DNA from: an uncultured bacterium | GTDB taxonomy: Bacteria > Bacillota > Clostridia > Lachnospirales > Lachnospiraceae | Direction: 5' to 3' | Assembly: GCA_937916345.1 (NCBI GenBank) | Contig: CALFUE010000044.1 | Location: 1-5,897 of the forward strand | DNA: 5,897 nucleotides | In this document: positions 1 to 5,897 of the stretch, one piece after another | How positions within the stretch are numbered: position 1 is the stretch's first letter | Layout of the letters: each line of letters starts with the position of its first letter | Program-made: the position numbers and the translations under genes | The notes under the pieces: model-generated | Seen by the model: the letters and a program-made list of their open reading frames with translations, nothing else | Told to the model about the DNA's origin: nothing | The model's database searches: none

Positions 1-6
1 AATTTG

Positions 7-35
7 GACCTTTTGACCCTTGTATCATATTATGA
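7..35. repeat. Small repeats in the region after thiG
   Basis: On the plus strand, GACC-TTTT-GACC (7-18) is a short direct repeat, and TCATA-T-TATGA (25-35) is an inverted repeat with 5-base arms. Neither forms a terminator: there is no GC-rich stem with a following T run on the coding strand. The 40 bases to the edge show no ribosome site and no convincing next gene. They may be the border of a longer intergenic element. Confidence 0.3.
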
Positions 36-52
36 CGATATCAGTCGTGCAA
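24..52 (-). promoter_or_regulatory. Possible weak promoter at the end of thiG
   Basis: TTGCAC (52-47) is followed by 17 bases and TATGAT (29-24, 5 of 6 consensus bases). The -35 match is poor (3 of 6) and overlaps the thiG coding end. Any transcript would run off the left edge, so the gene it would serve cannot be seen. AT-rich sequence could produce this by chance. Confidence 0.22.
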
Positions 53-814
53 AAATCCGGTCAGGGTGTCTGATGGGGCGCCGCCGCGGAGCAGCACTCT
101 GCCGGGTCCCGAGAGGTATGCTTCTCTTCCTGCTTCTATCGCTTTCTTGAAGGCTCCTGCCATGGCAGGCAAGTCTCCTGCTGTGGCAAGTGCGGTGTTT
201 GACATGATTGCGGCCGCTCCCATCTCCATCGCCTCACAGGCCTGAGAGGGGCGTCCTATTCCGGCATCCACTATGATGGGCACATCAATCTCATCTATCA
301 ATATCTGTATGAAGTCTTTTGTGGCGAGGCCTTTGTTTGAGCCGATGGGAGATGCCAGCGGCATCACGGTGGCGGCACCTGCGTTCACCATGTCTCTCGC
401 CGCGTTCAGATCCGGATACATATAGGGCATCACGACAAAGCCCTCCTTTGCGAGAATCTCGGTGGCCTTTATGGTCTCGTAATTATCGGGAAGAAGATAT
501 TTGGTATCCCTCATGATCTCGATCTTTACGAAGTCGCCGCAGCCCAGCTCTCTGGCGAGGCGCGCGATGCGTACTGCCTCGTTCGCGTCTCTCGCGCCCG
601 AGGTGTTCGGGAGAAGAGTCACGGACTTCGGGATGTAGTCTATTATATTTTCGTGTTCTTTTGTGTTGGCGCGGCGGACAGATACCGTGACAAGCTCTGC
701 TCCGGCGTATTCCACTGCTGCCTGTATCAGGGAGAGGGAATATTTTCCCGAACCCAGGATGAAGCGGGATGTAAATTCATGCCCGCCTATGACCAGTTTA
801 TCTTTGTCATCCAT
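41..814 (-). CDS. thiG: Thiazole synthase
   Basis: ThiG condenses 1-deoxy-D-xylulose 5-phosphate, dehydroglycine and sulfur from ThiS thiocarboxylate into the thiazole phosphate of thiamine, in the cytoplasm. It is a TIM-barrel protein of 257 residues, the normal family length. Lys97 in FVKIEI fits the Schiff-base lysine that holds the sugar phosphate. Other family blocks are GSGKY (21-25), LLPNTSGA (67-74), MPYMYPDLNAA (129-139), PIGSNKG (156-162), the phosphate-site DAGIGRPSQA (183-192) and SNTALA (205-210). The end reads GGAPSDTLTGFLHD, where many ThiG proteins have SSPLTGF; this is a local variation, not a truncation. The start is set by AGGAGG 6 bases upstream and overlaps the thiS stop. 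The stop is TGA at 43-41. The dehydroglycine enzyme is not in the window; an anaerobe would be expected to use ThiH rather than ThiO, and thiH and thiF may lie further downstream. Confidence 0.97.
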   Translation of the reverse strand: MDDKDKLVIGGHEFTSRFILGSGKYSLSLIQAAVEYAGAELVTVSVRRANTKEHENIIDYIPKSVTLLPNTSGARDANEAVRIARLARELGCGDFVKIEIMRDTKYLLPDNYETIKATEILAKEGFVVMPYMYPDLNAARDMVNAGAATVMPLASPIGSNKGLATKDFIQILIDEIDVPIIVDAGIGRPSQACEAMEMGAAAIMSNTALATAGDLPAMAGAFKKAIEAGREAYLSGPGRVLLRGGAPSDTLTGFLHD

Positions 815-1011
815 TACGCTCCTCCTCCCATAAAGGTGACGATCTCGACTACATCGTCGTCCTTTAGTTTTATTTTATCATATTCTTCCCTGGGTAATAT
901 GCTAAGATTCAGTTCCACCACTACATGGGCGGGATTGTAGTCTTCTTTTTCGATCAGCTCCGTGACGGTAAGACCTGCCACCTCGAGCTTTTTTCCGCTA
1001 ACTTCTACCAT
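814..1011 (-). CDS. thiS: Sulfur carrier protein ThiS, with an extra C-terminal alanine
   Basis: ThiS is a small ubiquitin-fold protein. Its C-terminal glycine is adenylated (by ThiF) and converted to a thiocarboxylate that gives sulfur to ThiG for the thiamine thiazole. From the ATG at 1011 it is 65 residues, matching the family's usual 65-66, and MVEVSGKKLEVAGLTVTELI aligns with the start of known ThiS proteins. The ATG at 1023 would add four residues (MEHN) and lacks a ribosome site. The middle (NPAHVVVELNLSILPREEYDK) is the typical ThiS strand and loop with the conserved P-R-E. The tail is odd: it reads FMGGGA, so one alanine follows the Gly-Gly that must be free for activation. The codons GGA GGA GGA GCG TAA are plain in the sequence. 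The stop overlaps the thiG start by one base, so the two are translationally coupled. A related carrier for another pathway is possible, but the thiG partner argues for thiamine. Confidence 0.9.
   Translation of the reverse strand: MVEVSGKKLEVAGLTVTELIEKEDYNPAHVVVELNLSILPREEYDKIKLKDDDVVEIVTFMGGGA
821..826 (-). promoter_or_regulatory. Ribosome binding site of thiG inside the thiS Gly codons
   Basis: AGGAGG lies 6 bases before the thiG ATG at 814 and falls entirely within the three GGA codons for Gly62-Gly64 of ThiS. It fixes the thiG start and, with the TAATG overlap, supports coupled translation. Confidence 0.88.
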
Positions 1012-1017
1012 ATTATG

Positions 1018-1021
1018 CTCC
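1018..1021 (-). promoter_or_regulatory. Ribosome binding site deciding the thiS start
   Basis: GGAG lies 6 bases before the ATG at 1011. The earlier in-frame ATG at 1023 has no purine-rich site ahead of it (its upstream sequence is TTTATAACAG), and this GGAG falls inside the longer version. The ATG at 1011 is therefore preferred. Confidence 0.7.
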
Positions 1022-1046
1022 ATCTGTTATAAACGCAACAAATCAG

Positions 1047-1075
1047 ATCGTAGCACAATTGTGCATTTCTGTAAA
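1047..1075 (-). promoter_or_regulatory. Predicted sigma-A-type promoter of thiSG
   Basis: Reading leftwards, a -35 box TTTACA (1075-1070, 5 of 6 consensus bases) is followed by exactly 17 bases and a -10 box TACGAT (1052-1047, 4 of 6). A TG one base before the -10 box gives an extended -10 element (TGC-TACGAT). Transcription would start near 1040, leaving a leader of only about 30 bases before thiS. It is the only good promoter-like signal I see in the purL-thiS gap. The prediction rests on the sequence alone. Confidence 0.62.
1053..1064. promoter_or_regulatory. Perfect 12-base palindrome in the thiSG promoter spacer, possible operator
   Basis: GCACAATTGTGC is its own reverse complement. It fills the -10-proximal 12 of the 17 spacer bases, abuts the -10 box and includes the TG of the extended -10. 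A dimeric regulator bound here would compete with or reposition RNA polymerase. I do not recognise it as the known site of a named regulator. No second copy is visible in the spacer, and a chance palindrome cannot be ruled out. Confidence 0.45.
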
Positions 1076-1112
1076 GTCACGCTTCGTTCATTGGACAATT
1101 CCAGGTTCCCCG

Positions 1113-4100
1113 TTAACTAAAATACTCCACCCCGGATTCAAAGAGCTTCATATCCTGATCTCCGTAAATATTCATTGCGACACCCCTGCCGATGCGTTCT
1201 GAATGTGCCATCTTTCCATAGATTCTTCCATCTGCGCTGGTAATTCCCTCAATTGCCATGTAGGACCCGTTCACATTCCAGACAGGATCGTTTGAAACGC
1301 TGCCGCTCGCCGAAGAGTAGACGCTCGCCACCTGGCCATTCGCGAAAAGCTTTGACAGCCACTCGTCGTTCGCAACGAATCTGCCCTCGCCGTGTGAGGC
1401 AGGATTTACATATACGTCTCCGGGTTTGGCCTTTTGCAGCCAGGGCGACTTGTTGGATACGACCTTCAGATAGACCATGTGGGAAATGTGACGTCCTATG
1501 GTATTGTAGGTGAGGGTGGGTGAATCATCGTCCTGCTCCCTGATCTCTCCGTAGGGAACGAGTCCCAGCTTTATCAATGCCTGAAAACCATTGCAGATTC
1601 CGAGCATCAGTCCATCCCTCTTGCTTAAAAGGTCGTTTATCGCCGTCTTTAATCTCTCATTCCTGAAGGCATTGGCGAAAAATTTCGCGCTGCCTTCGGG
1701 CTCGTCTCCCGCTGAAAATCCTCCGGGGAACATGACGATACAGGCTTTTTCTATCTCCGATGCGAAGCACTCTATAGAATCGTTGATATCTGCCTCACTC
1801 AGATTCTTAAATATCCGGACGTCCACCTCGGCTCCCGCCCTCTCAAAGGCTTTCGCGGAGTCGTACTCGCAGTTTGTGCCGGGGAATACCGGTATAAATA
1901 CCTTTGGCTTTGCTACTTTATTTTTGCAGATATATATGTCCTTCGTGTCGTAGATGTCGATCTTAAAATTCCTGAGCTCTGCCCCTGCTGTCTGGGGGAA
2001 TACACCGGAAAGGGGCTTCTCCCAGATCTTTACGGCCTCATCCATGGACAACGTCTCGTCTGAATAGACAAAGCCTGCAGTGTCATTGACGCGCCCGATC
2101 ACCTGATATACCATTCCGCGGTCACTCAACCTCTCGCTGACTGTTGTCAGATCATCCGGCGAAACCTCACAGACGAATTCTCCATAGGCCTCCTTGAAGA
2201 GCAGATCAAGGGGCACCGCTGTCGTGTCTATGGTAACGCCCAGCCTGTTTCCAAAGCCCATCTGCGCGAGAGCTGCCATTATACCATAACCGTCCGTCAC
2301 ATAGGAAGCCTTTATCTTTTTCTCTATGTTTAATTCCCTCATGACTTCATAGAGCTTTTTCAGATAGATGAAGTCGGGGATGTCATAGGCGTCTCTCTTT
2401 ATAGCGATATGCAGCAGCTTGTCTCCCACAGTCTTTAACTCGGGAGTGATAATATGGTTCACATCGTCCACAGCCACAGCAAAGGAGCACAGTGTCGGCG
2501 GCACATCGATATCGTTGAAGCTGCCGGACATGGAATCCTTTCCGCCTATGGCGGCGACTCCGAACTCCAGCTGGGCGCGGTATGCTCCGAGAAGTGCCGC
2601 AAGGGGCTTGCCCCAGCGGGTCTTATCCTCAGTCATCCTCTCAAAATACTCCTGGAAGGTAAAGTGGCAATCCTTGTAATCACCACCCGCCGCAACGATC
2701 TTTGAAAGTGATTCGGTGCAGGCGTAGATCGCTCCGTGGTAGGGAGAAAATGACGACAAATCGGGGTCAAAGCCGTAGCTCATTATGGTCACGGCATCGC
2801 ATTCTCCTGAAAGCACCGGGAGCTTTGCCACCATGCTCTGGACGGGAGTTGACTGGTACTTTCCTCCAAAGGGCATATATACGGAAGCAGCTCCGATAGA
2901 ACCGTCAAATCGCTCCACCAGCCCTTTCTGTGAACAGACATTGAGATTTGAGAGAATAGCGATGAGAGCATTCCTGAACTCCCCCTTGTGAACAGCCTCT
3001 CTGGTGTCATCTGACAATATCTTTCCAAAGACCGAGGATGCCTTTTCAGGTACATTTATTACGGCTCCGGTCTCCTGGTGAGCCCCGTTCGTGTCGAGAA
3101 AACGCCTTGAGAGATCAACTATGGTCTTTCCGCGCCATTTCATGGTGAGTCTGCTATTATCAGTAACACTGGCAACCACAACAGCCTCCAGATTTTCCTC
3201 GTGGGCGTACTCTAGAAATGTATCGACGGTATCGGGAGTCAGCACTACTGCCATCCTCTCCTGGCTCTCCGATATGGCGAGCTCTGTACCGTCTAATCCG
3301 GCATATTTCTTTGGAACCTTGTCCAGATCTATGAGCAGTCCTTCCGCCAGTTCTCCAATCGCTACCGACACTCCGCCGGCGCCGAAATCATTACACTTTT
3401 TTATTATATGCGAGACCTCCGGGCGTCTGAAAAGCCTCTGGAGCTTTCTCTCCGTAGGAGGATTTCCCTTTTGTACTTCCGCCCCGCAGGTCGCTGTAGA
3501 CATGGTATTATGAGCCTTTGACGAGCCGGTTGCGCCGCCGATACCGTCGCGGCCGGTGCGCCCACCGAGGAGTACGATCACATCTCCCGGAGCAGAGGTG
3601 AGACGCTGTACCGCGCTCCTTTTTGCCGCACCCATGACCGCTCCTATCTCCATCCTCTTTGCCACATAGCCCGGGTGATAAATCTCCCTGACATAGCCTG
3701 TGGCCAGTCCTATCTGGTTTCCGTAAGAAGAATATCCGTGAGCCGCCCCGGTCACGAGCTTTTTTTGCGGAAGCTTTCCCTCCATGGTCTCTGTCACAGG
3801 TGTAGTGGGATCCGCTGCACCGGTGATACGCATTGCCTGATACACATAGGTACGGCCTGAAAGAGGATCGCGGATGGCTCCTCCGAGACATGTGGCAGCG
3901 CCACCGAATGGCTCTATCTCCGTGGGGTGATTGTGCGTCTCATTCTTGAAATTGATGAGCCACTCCTCCGTCACCCCGTCTATTTTCACGGGAACCACGA
4001 TGGAACAGGCATTTATCTCGTCGCTCTCCTCCTGGTCGGTTAGTATACCGTCCTGCTTTAATTTCTTCATGGCTATGGTGGCAAGATCCATGAGACATAC

Positions 4101-4904
4101 GAATTTGTCACTCCTGCCCGCGTAGAGATTTTTATGCAATTTGAGGTAATCCTCGTAGGAAGCCGCGATTGGTTCTCTATAGCAGCCGTCCGTTATCTCC
4201 ACATCCTTTAGTTCCGTGGCAAAGGTAGTGTGACGACAATGATCCGACCAGTAGGTATCGAGCACTCTTATCTCAGTGACGAAGGGGTCTCTTTTTTCCT
4301 CATCCTTGAAATAATCTCTTATAAAGTAAAAATCCTTCCTGCTCATGGCGAGATTTAAGGAATCGTATAGTTTATCAAGCTCCTCATCCGACATGGAGAT
4401 AAAGGAATCAAAGACTGCTATATCCTCAGGCTCCTCAAATTTCATCTCGAGGGTATCGGGCTTATGGAGCTTAGCCTCTCTCGAATCCACCGGATTGATG
4501 CAGTGGTTTCTAATACGTCCGAGCTCTTCATCCGTGACATTTCCCTCGATACAGTAGACCGTGGCGGTTCTTATCACAGGATCCTCCGAAGGGGACAAAA
4601 GCCTGATGCACTGCTCAGCGGAATCTGCTCTCTGGTCGAACTGTCCCGGCAGATATTCCACCGCGAAGCTCTTTCCCGTAGTCTCAAAACTCTCCTCGTA
4701 GAGATGATCCACAGGCGGCTCGGAAAAAACCTCCCTCTTTGCCTTCTCAAATGTATCGTCTGAAACATTCTCCACATCATAGCGGATCAGAACACGCACC
4801 CCCGACACGGAATCTATCATCAGATAACTCTTAATCTCCGATAAAAGTTCCTTCGCGGCAACCGCGTATTCACGCTTTTTTTCAGCGTAAACTCTTCTAA
4901 CCAT
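1113..4904 (-). CDS. purL: Phosphoribosylformylglycinamidine (FGAM) synthase, single-chain form
   Basis: This cytoplasmic enzyme catalyses the fourth step of de novo purine synthesis: FGAR + glutamine + ATP give FGAM + glutamate + ADP + Pi. At 1,263 residues it is the large single-chain type, not the PurS/PurQ/small-PurL set of Bacillus. Domains in order: a PurS-like N-terminal part (about 1-150); a linker ending in DTYWSDHCRHTTF (216-228); two AIRS-like synthetase halves (about 300-600 and 650-960); and a class I glutaminase (about 1000-1263). In the synthetase, NFKNETHNHPTEIEPFGG (318-335), GGATGSS (456-462) and IGGKDSMSGSF (786-796) mark ATP and substrate sites. In the glutaminase, FPGTNCEYD (1007-1015), FPGGFSAGDE (1059-1068) and GICNGFQ, with nucleophile Cys1104, are clear. 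H-S-E at 1234-1236 fits the catalytic His and Glu by comparison with enterobacterial PurL. Every key motif is present and the frame is unbroken. The ATG is set by AGGAGG 5 bases upstream. Expression probably depends on the gatB transcript; no pur-type regulatory site is visible in front of it. Confidence 0.98.
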   Translation of the reverse strand: MVRRVYAEKKREYAVAAKELLSEIKSYLMIDSVSGVRVLIRYDVENVSDDTFEKAKREVFSEPPVDHLYEESFETTGKSFAVEYLPGQFDQRADSAEQCIRLLSPSEDPVIRTATVYCIEGNVTDEELGRIRNHCINPVDSREAKLHKPDTLEMKFEEPEDIAVFDSFISMSDEELDKLYDSLNLAMSRKDFYFIRDYFKDEEKRDPFVTEIRVLDTYWSDHCRHTTFATELKDVEITDGCYREPIAASYEDYLKLHKNLYAGRSDKFVCLMDLATIAMKKLKQDGILTDQEESDEINACSIVVPVKIDGVTEEWLINFKNETHNHPTEIEPFGGAATCLGGAIRDPLSGRTYVYQAMRITGAADPTTPVTETMEGKLPQKKLVTGAAHGYSSYGNQIGLATGYVREIYHPGYVAKRMEIGAVMGAAKRSAVQRLTSAPGDVIVLLGGRTGRDGIGGATGSSKAHNTMSTATCGAEVQKGNPPTERKLQRLFRRPEVSHIIKKCNDFGAGGVSVAIGELAEGLLIDLDKVPKKYAGLDGTELAISESQERMAVVLTPDTVDTFLEYAHEENLEAVVVASVTDNSRLTMKWRGKTIVDLSRRFLDTNGAHQETGAVINVPEKASSVFGKILSDDTREAVHKGEFRNALIAILSNLNVCSQKGLVERFDGSIGAASVYMPFGGKYQSTPVQSMVAKLPVLSGECDAVTIMSYGFDPDLSSFSPYHGAIYACTESLSKIVAAGGDYKDCHFTFQEYFERMTEDKTRWGKPLAALLGAYRAQLEFGVAAIGGKDSMSGSFNDIDVPPTLCSFAVAVDDVNHIITPELKTVGDKLLHIAIKRDAYDIPDFIYLKKLYEVMRELNIEKKIKASYVTDGYGIMAALAQMGFGNRLGVTIDTTAVPLDLLFKEAYGEFVCEVSPDDLTTVSERLSDRGMVYQVIGRVNDTAGFVYSDETLSMDEAVKIWEKPLSGVFPQTAGAELRNFKIDIYDTKDIYICKNKVAKPKVFIPVFPGTNCEYDSAKAFERAGAEVDVRIFKNLSEADINDSIECFASEIEKACIVMFPGGFSAGDEPEGSAKFFANAFRNERLKTAINDLLSKRDGLMLGICNGFQALIKLGLVPYGEIREQDDDSPTLTYNTIGRHISHMVYLKVVSNKSPWLQKAKPGDVYVNPASHGEGRFVANDEWLSKLFANGQVASVYSSASGSVSNDPVWNVNGSYMAIEGITSADGRIYGKMAHSERIGRGVAMNIYGDQDMKLFESGVEYFS

Positions 4905-4909
4905 ATCTG

Positions 4910-4915
4910 CCTCCT
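4910..4915 (-). promoter_or_regulatory. Ribosome binding site of purL, overlapping the gatB stop
   Basis: AGGAGG lies 5 bases before the purL ATG, and its first two bases are the last two of the gatB TAG stop. This full match to the anti-Shine-Dalgarno core fixes the purL start at 4904. It also suggests that ribosomes finishing gatB help to start purL. Confidence 0.9.
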
Positions 4916-5897
4916 ATTTCTGTTTTGAATCTAATCTCTCTTCCAGTAATTCACGAAGGAGTCTGGCATCTGCCATTGAGCCGGTCTTTTTCATGCAGCT
5001 CCCGACAAGTGCGCCCATGGCCTTGGCCTTCCCGGCGCGGTAATCGGACACTGCCTTCCCGTTTTCATTTATTATATCATCTATCAAATCATAAAGCTTT
5101 TCACGATCGTCTATGACGGAAAGAGCATTTTCCTCTATGTATTCCTCCGGATCGATGTTTTCCCTGTAAACCAGCTCAAATATCTCTTTTGCCAGGGTGC
5201 CCGTGATCTTTTGCTCGTCCTGCAATCTGATCAGCTTCGCGAGATTTTCGGGTGAGAAATCGAATTCATTCCCCAGTCGTAAACCCTGAGTCAGGAGAAT
5301 GTTTGCTGTTCTCTTCGGATTACCGCAGAGTCTTGATGCAGCCTCGAACATCCGGGAAAGACCACTGTCCTCACAGAGCAGCCCCGCGTCATATTCGCTT
5401 AAGCTATACTCCTCCATAAAGCGGACTTTTTTTTCACGATAAGTCTCAGGGCGGTTTATTTCTATTTCTTTGATCCACTCTCCGGATATATTTAAAACCG
5501 GCAGGTCAGGCTCCGGAAAATACCTGTAATCCTTTGAGTCCTCCTTTGACCGCATGACGACGGATGTATTCTTTTCATCCTCCCACCTGCGGGTCTCCTG
5601 AAACACCTCTCCGCCACTAAGCTTTAGTGAGATCTGTCTCTCCCGTTCTGAGCGGATGACCCGCTCAATGGCGCGAAAGGAATTGATATTCTTCATCTCG
5701 GTTCGAACACCAGGTTTGCCTCCCGCTTCCCGTACGGACAGGTTCACATCCACTCTCATGGAGCCCTCGTTCATCCTGCAGTCCGAAACCCCTAAGGATA
5801 CGCAGAGCCTCTGGAGCTCCTTTAAGAAGTCCGTGACCTCTCTCTCGTTTCTCATGTCGGGTTCCGTCACGATCTCGATCAGCGGCCCACCCGCGCG
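4914..5897 (-). CDS. gatB: Asp-tRNA(Asn)/Glu-tRNA(Gln) amidotransferase subunit B, 5' end cut off by window
   Basis: GatB is the tRNA-binding, ATP-dependent kinase subunit of the cytoplasmic GatCAB complex. The complex converts misacylated Asp-tRNA(Asn) or Glu-tRNA(Gln) to the amide form using ammonia that GatA releases from glutamine. The reading frame stays open to the window edge, starting RAGGPLIEI just before VTEPDM, so the GTG at 5870 is an internal valine and not a start. About 327 residues are visible, against roughly 475 for the family; the N-terminal third is missing. Visible family motifs, numbered from the edge, are EGSMRVDVNLSVR (44-56), RTEMKNINSF (65-74) and DYRYFPEPDLP (123-133) of the cradle/kinase domain. 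A helical region and a C-terminal YqeY-like tRNA-binding domain follow, with the DYRAGKAKAMGALVG block near 286-299. The stop is TAG at 4916-4914, 9 bases before purL. gatC and gatA may lie upstream, outside the window. The frame is intact and the identification is firm. Confidence 0.97.
   Translation of the reverse strand, partial: RAGGPLIEIVTEPDMRNEREVTDFLKELQRLCVSLGVSDCRMNEGSMRVDVNLSVREAGGKPGVRTEMKNINSFRAIERVIRSERERQISLKLSGGEVFQETRRWEDEKNTSVVMRSKEDSKDYRYFPEPDLPVLNISGEWIKEIEINRPETYREKKVRFMEEYSLSEYDAGLLCEDSGLSRMFEAASRLCGNPKRTANILLTQGLRLGNEFDFSPENLAKLIRLQDEQKITGTLAKEIFELVYRENIDPEEYIEENALSVIDDREKLYDLIDDIINENGKAVSDYRAGKAKAMGALVGSCMKKTGSMADARLLRELLEERLDSKQK

Noticed and set aside
238..260. Departures from common ThiG consensus (for example DAGIGRPSQA, and SDTLTGF at the C-terminus) as signs of a non-thiazole enzyme
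   Set aside because: The Schiff-base lysine, phosphate-site motif and full length are intact and thiS is directly coupled, so this looks like lineage variation.
814..1023. thiS starting at the ATG at 1023 (69 residues)
   Set aside because: There is no ribosome site before that ATG. GGAG lies correctly spaced before the ATG at 1011, and the shorter protein matches the family start.
1091..1102. A hairpin after purL (TGGA-CAAT-TCCA) as a terminator
   Set aside because: The stem is only 4 base pairs and no T run follows on the minus strand, so it is too weak for an intrinsic terminator.
1097..1108. An AACCTGGAATTG stretch as part of a THI-box
   Set aside because: It shares a few bases with the TPP riboswitch core, but the rest of the conserved core and the helices are absent and it lies upstream of the predicted promoter.
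3091..3513. A 140-residue plus-strand open frame opposite purL
   Set aside because: It is antisense to conserved synthetase coding sequence, with low-complexity Ser-rich content and no recognisable motif. The plus-strand frame at 1591-1953 is rejected for the same reason.
3508..3891. A 127-residue minus-strand open frame inside purL
   Set aside because: It lies within purL in another frame, is rich in Arg, Ser and Gly, and resembles no family. It is a shadow of the real gene.
4914..5870. A complete 318-residue gatB starting with GTG at 5870
   Set aside because: The frame continues to the window edge with the conserved residues RAGGPLIEI before VTEPDM, so this GTG is an internal codon and the gene is cut by the window.

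Overview
The window holds four protein genes, all on the minus strand, so it reads from the right end to the left: gatB (start cut off by the window edge), purL, thiS and thiG. Base composition looks close to half G+C. The single-chain PurL of about 1,260 residues with clostridial-type motifs, the GatB of an indirect Asn/Gln-tRNA pathway, the strong AGGAGG Shine-Dalgarno sites and the tight gene packing suggest a Gram-positive anaerobe of the Clostridia, perhaps Lachnospiraceae-like. That assignment is an inference from protein style, not from a search.

Right and centre (5897-1113): the C-terminal two thirds of GatB, the tRNA-recognising kinase subunit of Asp-tRNA(Asn)/Glu-tRNA(Gln) amidotransferase, is followed after only 9 bases by a complete purL. 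This encodes a three-part FGAM synthase with its own glutaminase domain. The purL ribosome site overlaps the gatB stop codon, so the two are almost certainly co-transcribed. Both products belong to ATP- and glutamine-dependent amide-transfer systems.

Spacer (1112-1012): about 100 bases with no convincing terminator and no TPP riboswitch. It holds a good sigma-A-type promoter (TTTACA, 17 bases, TACGAT, with a TG extension). Its spacer contains a perfect 12-base palindrome, GCACAATTGTGC, ending exactly at the -10 box. This is the best regulatory signal in the window.

Left (1011-41): thiS and thiG overlap by one base (TAATG). ThiS carries sulfur as a C-terminal thiocarboxylate and ThiG uses it to build the thiamine thiazole. 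The most unusual observation is that ThiS ends in Gly-Gly-Gly-Ala rather than in a bare Gly-Gly, so it should need trimming before activation. The same Gly codons also form the thiG ribosome site. PurL lies upstream of AIR, the precursor of the thiamine pyrimidine, so purL and thiSG are linked in metabolism, although thiSG appears to have its own promoter.

The last 40 bases (40-1) after thiG hold no recognisable gene start. They contain a possible weak promoter and small repeats. Apart from the ThiS tail and the palindromic promoter, this is an ordinary housekeeping region. I found no mobile element, CRISPR array, RNA gene or new defence-like system.
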